Part shown: in pieces, positions 6,650-12,680 of the stretch
Position numbering within the stretch: the stretch's first letter is position 1
How the letters are laid out: each line of letters starts with the position of its first letter
NCBI GenBank assembly: GCA_964515255.1
Contig: CAZETL010000027.1
Location: 1 to 12,743 of the forward strand
Direction of reading: 5' to 3'
Origin: GCA-016699975 sp964515255
Lineage (GTDB): Bacteria; Patescibacteriota; Minisyncoccia; Moranbacterales; UBA1568
DNA length: 12,743 bases
The notes under the pieces: generated by a model
Told to the model about the DNA's origin: nothing
What the model saw: only the letters and a program-made list of their open reading frames with translations
Database searches by the model: none
Translations under genes and position numbers: made by a program

Positions 6650-6678
6650 AGTGTAGCAGGATATAGCTTTTTTGTCAA
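6650..6678 (-). promoter_or_regulatory. Strong sigma70 promoter with UP-like AT tract
   Basis: On the minus strand TTGACA (6678-6673), a 17-bp spacer ending TGC, then TACACT (6655-6650). It is a perfect -35 with an extended -10. The 40 bp upstream are almost pure A/T, like an UP element. Predicted start at about 6643-6646. Confidence 0.75.
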
Positions 6679-6692
6679 TATAGTAATACAAT

Positions 6693-6711
6693 AATTACTT
6701 TTTAATTACTT
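6693..6711. repeat. Short direct repeat AATTACTT x2
   Basis: AATTACTT occurs at 6693-6700 and 6704-6711, separated by 3 bp, inside the AT-rich tract upstream of the minus-strand promoter and overlapping the stop of the 43-residue ORF. Confidence 0.4.
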
Positions 6712-6837
6712 ATTTACCTTTGAAATAGCTCTTATCCGATAATTTTCACGTTTATAACTCTTGTCATTATTCAAAAAAACAGGCATCTGCCCACCTTTTA
6801 ACTTGCCATTGGAAAATACCTTATCCCCGCATTTCAC
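6706..6837 (-). CDS. AT-rich small ORF, 43 aa, possible gene remnant
   Basis: The frame from GTG 6837 to TAA 6706 encodes 43 residues with a natural-looking composition: it starts MKCGDKVFSNGKLKGGQMPV, continues FLNNDKSYKRENYRIRAI and ends SKVNK. The frame is open further upstream, back to a TAG near 6890. The peptide could therefore be the C-terminal end of a decayed longer protein. ATG 6786, preceded by AAGGTGGGCAG, is an alternative start giving 26 residues. Its codons are much richer in A/T than those of the neighbouring genes, which hints at foreign origin or decay. Family not recognised. No convincing promoter is visible upstream; the plus-strand promoter at 6856-6884 lies just outside on the other strand. 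Confidence 0.4.
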   Translation of the reverse strand: MKCGDKVFSNGKLKGGQMPVFLNNDKSYKRENYRIRAISKVNK

Positions 6838-6855
6838 CCGTCCTGTTCGGTTATA

Positions 6856-6884
6856 TTGACACAATATGAAATATATGCTAAACT
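6856..6884 (+). promoter_or_regulatory. Near-consensus sigma70 promoter, plus strand
   Basis: TTGACA (6856-6861), a 17-bp spacer ending TGC, then TAAACT (6879-6884). It has a perfect -35, optimal spacing and an extended -10. Predicted start near 6891. Confidence 0.75.
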
Positions 6885-6928
6885 ACGTCACGTCATTCAT
6901 CTTCCGCCATAACATTGGAGAGGAAGGG

Positions 6929-7027
6929 GTGGCACAACTGCCAACCAATTTGGTTGGCATCGAACAACTCAGCTTCCGAAAGGGAAAGGAGGGGGTCATG
7001 AGGTCCCTTGATCCAGGAACTAGTTAA
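6929..7027 (+). CDS. Small ORF, 32 aa, on a short terminated transcript
   Basis: GTG 6929 is preceded by GGAGAGGAAGG. The product would start MAQLPTNLVGIEQLSFRKGK and end EGVMRSLDPGTS before TAA 7025-7027. An internal ATG at 6998 has an even better ribosome binding site (AAAGGAGGGGGTC) and would yield only the last nine residues. The ORF lies about 40 nt downstream of a strong promoter and is followed by an intrinsic terminator, so the unit looks like a complete small transcription unit. Family not recognised. It could be a small protein, a leader peptide or a non-coding RNA whose open frame is accidental. A 21-bp palindrome is embedded in it (6939-6959). Confidence 0.45.
   Translation: MAQLPTNLVGIEQLSFRKGKEGVMRSLDPGTS
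6939..6959. promoter_or_regulatory. Perfect 21-bp palindrome, operator-like or RNA hairpin
   Basis: TGCCAACCAA (6939-6948), central T, TTGGTTGGCA (6950-6959). The arms are perfect over 10 bp, typical of a dimeric DNA-binding site; as RNA it would form an 8-bp stem with an AAUUU loop. It lies about 50 bp downstream of the predicted start of the plus-strand promoter. Confidence 0.5.
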
Positions 7028-7037
7028 GTGTAATTTT

Positions 7038-7112
7038 GCCCCCGGCGAAGATGGAAAACTTGAGCATCACTCAAGGAAACCGTTTTCACTGCCGGGGGCT
7101 TTATATTTTTTC
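7038..7112 (+). terminator. Large intrinsic terminator with branched apex
   Basis: GCCCCCGGC (7038-7046) pairs perfectly with GCCGGGGGC (7091-7099) and is followed by TTTATATTTTTT. Inside are GAAAA/TTTTC (7054-7058 with 7083-7087) and CTTGAG/CTCAAG (7059-7064 with 7070-7075). Its 3' arm overlaps the last codons of the convergent trmB-like gene. The minus side has no T-tract, so it acts on the plus-strand transcript. Confidence 0.7.
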
Positions 7113-7849
7113 TCGGCATATTCGAACGCCATGTCAAAAAGCGTCCGGAGCGTCGTTGCAATGTTTTTATTTTCAATAACAATGCCCGTCATATCTTCGT
7201 AGGAGATAAGCTGCACCATGTCTCCGTATATTGTTACATCGCCAGGGAAAGATCTTTCATGCTTCCCGATAGGAATAACCGCATCTCCAGGCTCATAATT
7301 TACTTCACTTTCAGTTGGATTAAGAATCGCTCTCGATTTTACCTTGTTTTTTGATCTCTTCTTTCGAACTGTAAACCGTTCTTCCGGGGAAATATATTTT
7401 GTTAATTCTTCCTGGGAAAAAGCTGTTGCTATTTCCCCTCCGTAAATATTCTTGTATCCGGAATTTGCCATGCGGAGCAACCCTTCTTTGCCGAGATAGT
7501 ACTTCACAACCGGCTTCCTCGTCTTCAGGGCATTCCGCTCCGAGAGCTCGGCAACAAGTCCCACGACCCGTCCGCGGCGCGATTCAAATTCAATCCGCTG
7601 CTTTTCAAAAATCGCTTCGAGCTGGGACGGCTCCTCGGGAATGAAGTACTGCCGAGTTCCCTCGTCGATTGCGCTCGCAAGCCCTCTTTTCATGAGATTT
7701 TCCATCACGAAATAGGTTGTCGCTCGATTGACGTCCGACTTCTTCGCAATGTCTTGCGCCGTCGCTTTCCCGAGCTCGAGCATGGCGACATATACTTTCG
7801 CCTCTTTCTCTTGGAGCCCGATTTCCTGCAGTTCTTTTTCTATATTCAT
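7067..7849 (-). CDS. TrmB-family transcriptional regulator
   Basis: This 260-residue protein is a likely DNA-binding repressor or activator. The N-terminal winged helix-turn-helix spans about residues 5-70: IGLQEKEAKVYVAMLELG, then the recognition segment TAQDIAKKSDVNRATTYFVM and ENLMKRGLAS, then a wing ending GTRQYFIPEEP. A helical linker (about 75-108: QLEAIFEKQRIEFESRRGRV) may serve in dimerisation. The C-terminal half is an alpha/beta effector-like domain with the pattern VKYYLGKEGLLRM, ending in a strand-helix DMTGIVIENKNIATTLRTLFDMAFEYA. This layout is typical of TrmB-like regulators in Patescibacteria; the ligand is unknown. ATG 7849 has no clear ribosome binding site. The gene is 95 nt downstream of the DUF721-like gene, and its 3' end overlaps the terminator of the convergent plus-strand unit. 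Confidence 0.9.
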   Translation of the reverse strand: MNIEKELQEIGLQEKEAKVYVAMLELGKATAQDIAKKSDVNRATTYFVMENLMKRGLASAIDEGTRQYFIPEEPSQLEAIFEKQRIEFESRRGRVVGLVAELSERNALKTRKPVVKYYLGKEGLLRMANSGYKNIYGGEIATAFSQEELTKYISPEERFTVRKKRSKNKVKSRAILNPTESEVNYEPGDAVIPIGKHERSFPGDVTIYGDMVQLISYEDMTGIVIENKNIATTLRTLFDMAFEYAEKKYKAPGSENGFLE

Positions 7850-7944
7850 AGGAGTTCAAAATTTTATCGGAAATATCCTTTCTTTGGAGATTCCAGCGTA
7901 GAACGAAACGGGGGACGCGAAACCTTGGCAGCTTCAAAGAATCC

Positions 7945-8289
7945 TCACTGCGCTCCGTATTCATAGGAAATCTTGATTTCTTTTACCACCCCATCGCCTA
8001 AGTCGCGAGCGAGACGCTCGAGAAGTTCGGGACGAAACATTCTCGCTTCCTCTGCCCAAGAACTTGATTTCGAACGGAGAAAAAGTTTCCCGTCGCGAAA
8101 AAACGACGGGCGAATCATTGACACCCCCTTCCTTCCATACTCATCAAGGAGAACTCTTTCCGTCATAAAGAACACCGTTTTCTCGTCGATCGCTCCGCAT
8201 TTCACAGCTGGAACGCTTTGTTCATTTGCAGAATTCGAAGCTTTTGCTGGCGCGTATTTCGAGGCAAGAAATTTTCCAAGAGCCTTCAT
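7945..8289 (-). CDS. DUF721 / DciA-like protein, 114 aa
   Basis: The C-terminal half (about 65-112) has the DUF721/DciA pattern: a strand DGKLFLRSKSSSWAEEARMF containing the conserved small-Trp-Ala segment, a helix RPELLERLARDLGDG and a final strand VVKEIKISYEY. Family members related to DciA load the replicative helicase onto DNA with DnaA, and genes of this group are commonly found next to dnaA/dnaN/recF. The N-terminal part (1-60) is variable and slightly basic. The start ATG 8289 lacks an evident ribosome binding site. The gene begins 30 nt after the end of dnaN, so it is probably co-transcribed with dnaA and dnaN. The helicase-loading role is inferred from family and context, not shown. 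Confidence 0.7.
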   Translation of the reverse strand: MKALGKFLASKYAPAKASNSANEQSVPAVKCGAIDEKTVFFMTERVLLDEYGRKGVSMIRPSFFRDGKLFLRSKSSSWAEEARMFRPELLERLARDLGDGVVKEIKISYEYGAQ

Positions 8290-8319
8290 ACTACAATGAG
8301 AAAACCAGAAATACTCCCT

Positions 8320-9416
8320 CTACCGCTGTATCGGCATCATAATGTATGTAAAGCCGACGGATGGAACACCATCCTCGACACTCTTCAAAGCAACCGGCGT
8401 CCCGGCAGTGTTCGCAAGAAATGCGATCGATGATGTCTCAATAAACCCCGCTCCATCAAGAAGTGATTTCGGCGGAAATACCGTTCGAAGCCGCCCATCT
8501 CCGGAAACGAATTTTGCCGGAACTTCAGCTCGCTGCTCACCGACATAAGCTCGATTGCGATTTCTCCCGTCGAGAAAACGCTCGCAATTCGAAGCGCGCG
8601 ACGGAATTCTTCTTTTTCAATTTGCGCCGAAAAAGAGTAGTCTGATGGCATAATTTGCCGATAATCCGGAAACTTTCCCAGGATAAGCCGAGAGAGGACT
8701 TCAACGGCTCCGGTTTCGAAAAACACCTGGCCATCTTCGATGATCATGCGAACGGAAGCGTCTGCCGGCTGAATAGCGCGCGACACCTCAAGAAGCGTTG
8801 ACGCCGGAAGAATCATGGATCCGATCGCCGATATTTCAGAAAGCGTTTCATCACCAATAGCATCGGGAATCTGAATTATCTCTTCGCTCAGTCGGAAGCT
8901 ATCAGTTGCAGCAAGAGCCACGTCACCCGCAGAGAAGAGAAAGTGTACGCCTGTCAATTCGAGTCTCGTTTCTTGAACCGCAACAGTGGGAAGAAGCCTC
9001 GAAAGAGCGCTCTTAAACGTTCCTGCCGGAAGAGCAATCGACCGTTCGGTTTTCTTCTTCGGCATAATAGGGAATTCGCTTGCAGGGAGACCTTTGATTT
9101 TTGCGCGATATCCACCACAGGAAACAGCCAAAGATGTTCCCTCCGCTTCAAGCGATACGACTTCCGTTTCCGGGAGGTTCCCGATGAATTGGGAGAGCAC
9201 TTTCGCTGGAACAGTCAAGCTTCCCTCACGCTCGACCTTCGCATTTACCCGAGCAACAACACCGATTTCGAGGTTTGTCGCCGAAAGCGTCAGTCTCCCT
9301 CCAGAAGTTTCAAGGAGGAAGTTTCCAAGCACCGGGAGTGCGCTCTGTCTCCCTACCGCCCGTTCCGCGTATCCGATCGCCCGCTTCAGGTTTTCCTGCG
9401 TACACACGAGTTTCAT
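8320..9416 (-). CDS. dnaN: DNA polymerase III beta sliding clamp, with apparent frameshift
   Basis: The sliding clamp encircles DNA and tethers the replicative polymerase. The start at ATG 9416 gives the typical clamp opening MKLVCTQENLKRAIGYAERA followed by LPVLGNFLLE; a longer start at 9443 is unlikely. Domains 1 and 2 are intact, with signatures such as TVPAKVLSQF, GLPASEFP, ATDSFRLS and GKFPDYRQIMP. In domain 3 the first frame continues ASVFSTGEIAIEL and then drifts into non-clamp sequence ending at 8385. The true C-terminus lies in the -1 frame: EVPAKFVSGDGRLRTVFPP, KSLLDGAGFI, ANTAGTPVALKSVEDG and a clamp-like end TYIMMPIQR with TAG at 8320. The break is at about 8505-8549, and about a dozen residues of a domain 3 strand may also be missing. 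It is 42 nt after dnaA. Confidence 0.9.
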
Positions 9417-9458
9417 AGGGATTCCGATAATGATCAATTTCAATCTTGCAATGACGAC

Positions 9459-10976
9459 TCACCCTCGATAAAGCCTCTCTCGGAGACTCACCATGTCTTC
9501 TTTGAATTTCCCGTCTCTCTCCATGTCTTTCTTTACTCGCTCAACCGCATGAAGCGCTGTCGTATGATCCCGACCACCGAAGAATTTTCCTACTGCCGAG
9601 AGCGATATCTCAAGCTCCGTTCGCGCCAGATACATCGCCACCTGGCGCGCGAAAGCAATCTCTTTCTTTCTTCCCTTTTTCCGCAGCTCCTCTTCCGGAA
9701 CATTGTAAAACTCGGCCGACGCGGCGGCAATACTCTCAAGGGTGACCGCCCGCTTCGTTGCCGTGATGATTGACCCGAGAATCCTCTCGATGTACGGAAC
9801 GGTCGGTCTCACTTTCTGGAATTCAGCCGAAGCGAGGACTCGATTGAGAGCACCCTCCAATTCTCGAGCGTTATTGGTAATATTCTCCGCAATAAATCGG
9901 ATGCATTCCTCGTCAAGGCCGATACCCTTTTCAAGAAGTCTGAGACGCAGAATCGCCATCCGAGTCTCGAGGTCGGGACGACTCACATCAGCAATCATGC
10001 CACCCTCAAATCGACTCTTCAGTCGGTCCTCAAGCGTCGGAATTGCTTTCGGCGTCCGATCGCTCGTGATGACAATTTGCTTGTTCGCCAAATAAAGGTT
10101 GTTGAACACATGGAAGAACTCCTGTTGCGTTTTCTCCCGCCCTGAAAGAAACTGGACATCATCGATAAGGAGAACATCAATATCCCTATACGCGGACTTA
10201 AATGCTTCCATGGATTGATTCTTCAGCCCTTCGATAAGTTCATTGGTAAATTGCTCCGATGTCGTATACCGCACGACTTTCTCCGGACTATTCTTCATTA
10301 CTTCATTGCCGAGCGCCTGAACGAGGTGCGTCTTGCCGACACCGACGACGCCATATATGAAAAGGGGGTTGTAGAGCGTCCCAGGACTTTGCGATACGGC
10401 GTAGGCAGCCGCCCTCGCAAGTTCATTGTTCTCTCCAATGATGAAATTCTCGAAAGTATAACGGGGATTTAAGTTCGAACGCTGGCGCCCGCTCTGCGCA
10501 GGAGAAACAGAGGAGCTTCCTGATCCCGAAGAAACGAATGCGCGGGGAAGTGTCGGGAAAGAAACTGCGGCAGGCGCGATTGCAACTCGAACCGGGAGGA
10601 CACCGCTTGGCAACGCAGTTTCCGGTCTTTTCGGCGCCATCGCTTCCGATGACACAGAAATATCACCTCGATCCTGAACAGCTTTCGTTCCATCCGCTCG
10701 ATTCGAAGCAGAGGCGGTCTCCATGTTTGGCTGAAAGAAACAAGAGATCTCCCGTATGGAACTCTCCTGTCGCGAAAGAGCCTGGAGGATCAGATGGTTG
10801 TATCTATTCTCAAGCCATTCTTTTGCAAATGGATTCCCGATCGCGATACGGGCAATTCCATTCTCGAGAGATACGAGTTTCGTGCGCGTAAACCACGTTC
10901 CAAAACTTGCTTTCGAAAGAGAAAGCTCCAATTCGCCAAGCACCGCATTCCAAATATCATCGAGAGATGGAGTCAT
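9459..10976 (-). CDS. dnaA: Chromosomal replication initiator DnaA
   Basis: This AAA+ protein of 505 residues binds DnaA boxes and opens the origin. Domain I (1-70) contains IWNAVLGELELSLSKASFGTWF. A long low-complexity domain II runs from about 80 to 168. The AAA+ core begins NPRYTFENFIIGENNELA, with Walker A GVVGVGKT 209-216, Walker B LLIDD 269-273, sensor 1 around ITSD 303-306, an arginine finger Arg322 in RLKSRF, and sensor 2 Arg371. Domain IV carries the DnaA-box recognition motif GGRDHTTALHA (467-477). ATG 10976 is chosen because the family starts here and because a GTG at 11057 would lie upstream of the predicted transcription start. No ribosome binding site precedes the ATG; instead a hairpin plus T6 does. 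It is followed by dnaN. Confidence 0.97.
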   Translation of the reverse strand: MTPSLDDIWNAVLGELELSLSKASFGTWFTRTKLVSLENGIARIAIGNPFAKEWLENRYNHLILQALSRQESSIREISCFFQPNMETASASNRADGTKAVQDRGDISVSSEAMAPKRPETALPSGVLPVRVAIAPAAVSFPTLPRAFVSSGSGSSSVSPAQSGRQRSNLNPRYTFENFIIGENNELARAAAYAVSQSPGTLYNPLFIYGVVGVGKTHLVQALGNEVMKNSPEKVVRYTTSEQFTNELIEGLKNQSMEAFKSAYRDIDVLLIDDVQFLSGREKTQQEFFHVFNNLYLANKQIVITSDRTPKAIPTLEDRLKSRFEGGMIADVSRPDLETRMAILRLRLLEKGIGLDEECIRFIAENITNNARELEGALNRVLASAEFQKVRPTVPYIERILGSIITATKRAVTLESIAAASAEFYNVPEEELRKKGRKKEIAFARQVAMYLARTELEISLSAVGKFFGGRDHTTALHAVERVKKDMERDGKFKEDMVSLRERLYRG

Positions 10977-10982
10977 AGAGAC

Positions 10983-11008
10983 AAAAAATCCGGCGCAAAA
11001 CGCCCGGA
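10983..11008 (-). terminator. Terminator-like hairpin in the dnaA leader
   Basis: On the minus strand TCCGGGCG (11008-11001) pairs with CGCCGGA (10995-10989), with one bulged G and a short loop, and is followed by TTTTTT (10988-10983). The dnaA ATG is 6 nt further on. It looks like an attenuator or a translation-initiation element. Confidence 0.5.
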
Positions 11009-11049
11009 GCGAAATATTTGAGCCCCCACTCTCGATTCCAATCCGAACG

Positions 11050-11111
11050 ATATCCACAGTATATCAGAGTTTTCCAAACCAAAAAAAGTCCTGTGAATAA
11101 GTTGTGGATAA
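11050..11111. other. Probable oriC core: cluster of DnaA boxes
   Basis: TGTGGATAA (11103-11111) is a perfect DnaA box (complement TTATCCACA). TGTGAATAA (11092-11100), 2 bp away, and ATATCCACA (11050-11058) each differ from the consensus at one position. AT-rich DNA follows at about 11133-11170 and could be the unwinding element. Position between divergent dnaA and rpmH is the classical bacterial origin context. Confidence 0.7.
11058..11066 (-). promoter_or_regulatory. dnaA promoter (extended -10)
   Basis: On the minus strand TGA-TATACT is an extended -10 with a T-rich, poor -35. The start would be near 11051, giving a leader of about 75 nt. DnaA boxes overlap the start and lie just upstream, which suggests autoregulation. 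Confidence 0.5.
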
Positions 11112-11192
11112 CTCTTCCCGTCATTTCTCGGATTCAAAGTTGTCAATATTTCGTATATTCATGCAACTTACGAATTCGCCCAGAAACCATCC

Positions 11193-11222
11193 TTGACTAT
11201 TCCATTCTTCCCTTGCTAGACT
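11193..11222 (+). promoter_or_regulatory. Promoter of the rpmH-rnpA-yidC operon
   Basis: TTGACT (11193-11198), an 18-bp spacer ending TGC, TAGACT (11217-11222). Predicted start near 11229, about 24 nt before the rpmH ATG. Confidence 0.65.
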
Positions 11223-11252
11223 TCTTCTACCTATCAAGTCTGTGGAAATCTT

Positions 11253-11390
11253 ATGAAGCGAACCTATCAACCAAAAAAACTGCGCAGAAAGCGACGTCAC
11301 GGGTTTCGAGAGCGCTCGTCGACCCCTGGTGGTAGAGCTGTCCTTACGCGTCGTCGACAGAAAGGGCGAGCAAAACTCACTGTCGCCTAA
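11253..11390 (+). CDS. rpmH: 50S ribosomal protein L34
   Basis: This 45-residue protein of the large ribosomal subunit binds 23S rRNA. It starts MKRTYQPKKLRRKRRHGFRE and continues RSSTPGGRAVLTRRRQKGRA to KLTVA. These are the family hallmarks: KRTYQPKK at the start, HGFR, TPGGRAVL and RRRxKGR. The length is normal (44-46). The ATG at 11253 is only loosely preceded by a GTGGAA element. It is the first gene of the plus-strand operon beside oriC, divergent from dnaA, and rnpA follows 12 nt later, the conserved order in bacteria. Confidence 0.97.
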   Translation: MKRTYQPKKLRRKRRHGFRERSSTPGGRAVLTRRRQKGRAKLTVA

Positions 11391-11402
11391 GGTCCCACAA
11401 AG

Positions 11403-11756
11403 ATGCTCCCTCAGGTATATCGCCTCTCTCGACACGCCGATATCCAACTTGTCCTTCGATCAGGCAGGAGGTCGTATGGTAGCCTTCTTTCCGTTTCGGC
11501 GATTCCAAACGAACTCGACCGAAGTCGTTTTGCCGTCATTGTCGGAAAAAAGCAGTATCTCCTCGCCTCAGACAGGAATCGAGCCAAGCGGCTCATCCGA
11601 GAGTCGATACGAACCATTCTCCCAAACATATCTCCTGGGTTTGACATTACAGTTCTTCTGATCCGGAAAGCAGACAAAAGGCTTGAGATTTCGATTCTGA
11701 TATCTGAGATAGAGAATCTGATTCAGAAACTTTGCCTCCTGCAAACCAGAAAATAG
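11403..11756 (+). CDS. rnpA: Ribonuclease P protein component
   Basis: This 117-residue basic protein assists the RNase P RNA in removing 5' leaders from tRNA precursors. It begins MLPQVYRLSRHADIQLVLRS, which corresponds to the usual N-terminal RL....F..V... pattern, followed by RFAVIVGKK. The conserved RNR signature is SDRNRAKRLIRESIR (residues 57-70 region). The C-terminal strand and helix (DITVLLIRKADKR, LISEIENLIQKL) complete the fold. The AAGG overlapping the rpmH stop may serve as ribosome binding site for ATG 11403. It is co-transcribed with rpmH and yidC. Confidence 0.93.
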   Translation: MLPQVYRLSRHADIQLVLRSGRRSYGSLLSVSAIPNELDRSRFAVIVGKKQYLLASDRNRAKRLIRESIRTILPNISPGFDITVLLIRKADKRLEISILISEIENLIQKLCLLQTRK

Positions 11757-11789
11757 GACGATATAAACCAAAACCTCCATCAACCTTCT

Positions 11790-12587
11790 ATGTCAGCCCT
11801 GTTTCACTCTCTCATTTATCAGCCGATATACAACTTTCTCGTTCTTCTCTACCAAATAATACCGGGGAGCGACTTTGGCATCGCTATTATCGTTACCACT
11901 ATTGCCCTGAAATCCCTCCTCTACCCGCTATCTCAGAAACAGATCGAGTCGCAAAAGAAACTCCAAGAAATCCAGCCGAAAATTAAGGAGATTCAAAAGA
12001 AATACAAGGGCGACCGCGAAAAACAGAGTCGAGCCGTCATGGAGTTCTATCGGGAAAACAAGGTGAATCCTTTCTCGGGATGTCTTCCACTAATCATCCA
12101 ACTCGTTATCCTCATTGCGATCTACCAAGTCCTCTTCTCCATTTCCAACTCGGGATTCGTAGCTTCATCGGAAGTATTGTATTCTTTCATATCGAATCCC
12201 GGAAATATCCACCAGCTCTTCCTTGGAATACTCGACCTATCGAAACCAAGCACAATCCTCGCCGTCGCAACCGCACTCGCTCAGTACTACCAAATGAAGA
12301 TGACCATGGGGCAACAGGAGAAGAAAAAGGCGAGGGAAAGAGTCGAATCATCGGACGCTAAAAATGACCAAGACCAGAAAGAACCGGATTTCAACCAGAT
12401 AATGATGCAGCAAATGCTCTATATCGGCCCAGCCCTCACGCTTTTCTTTGGCATGACGTTTCCATCAGGTCTCGCTCTCTACTGGTTCGTATCAACTCTC
12501 TTCGCTATCGGCCAACAACGCCACGTCTTCGGGAGAGAAAATGCACATTCCTCCAAAAAGTCCCCTCTAGAAAAGCTATCGGCCTAA
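11790..12587 (+). CDS. yidC: Membrane protein insertase YidC/Oxa1
   Basis: This 265-residue insertase helps fold and insert membrane proteins, alone or with Sec. Like the short Gram-positive/CPR type it lacks the large periplasmic domain. Visible parts are a first helix region (about 14-45: IAIIVTTIALKSLLYPLSQK), a cytoplasmic hairpin rich in Lys/Glu (50-90: QIESQKKLQEIQPKIKEIQK), the conserved NPFSGCLPLIIQLVILIAIY (93-112), and later helices at about 153-170, 208-225 and 226-243 (FPSGLALYWFVSTLF, a family hallmark). A charged insert (176-200) separates two helices. The usual groove Arg of the first helix is Lys41 here. It starts 33 nt after rnpA with no clear ribosome binding site. Confidence 0.95.
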   Translation: MSALFHSLIYQPIYNFLVLLYQIIPGSDFGIAIIVTTIALKSLLYPLSQKQIESQKKLQEIQPKIKEIQKKYKGDREKQSRAVMEFYRENKVNPFSGCLPLIIQLVILIAIYQVLFSISNSGFVASSEVLYSFISNPGNIHQLFLGILDLSKPSTILAVATALAQYYQMKMTMGQQEKKKARERVESSDAKNDQDQKEPDFNQIMMQQMLYIGPALTLFFGMTFPSGLALYWFVSTLFAIGQQRHVFGRENAHSSKKSPLEKLSA

Positions 12588-12596
12588 GAAAATTCA

Positions 12597-12658
12597 GGGT
12601 TCGGAAAAAATATCAACGAACCCCCACACAAAACACTGCCGAGAATACAAGACGGCAG
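12597..12658 (+). terminator. Two hairpins after yidC, weak terminator
   Basis: GGGTTCG/CGAACCC (12597-12603 with 12617-12623) and CTGCCG/CGGCAG (12636-12641 with 12653-12658). T-tracts after them are weak on the plus strand (GGGCTTTCC), so termination may be partial or the hairpins may stabilise the yidC 3' end. Confidence 0.4.
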
Positions 12659-12680
12659 GGCTTTCCAGGAGCGGAAAACG

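Noticed and set aside
8943..9773. Plus-strand ORF of 276 codons opposite dnaN/dnaA
   Set aside because: It spans the dnaN-dnaA junction antisense to two well-identified genes and has shadow-like composition.
10977..11057. N-terminal extension of DnaA from GTG 11057
   Set aside because: The extra 27 residues do not resemble DnaA domain I, and the GTG lies upstream of the predicted transcription start and inside the DnaA-box region.
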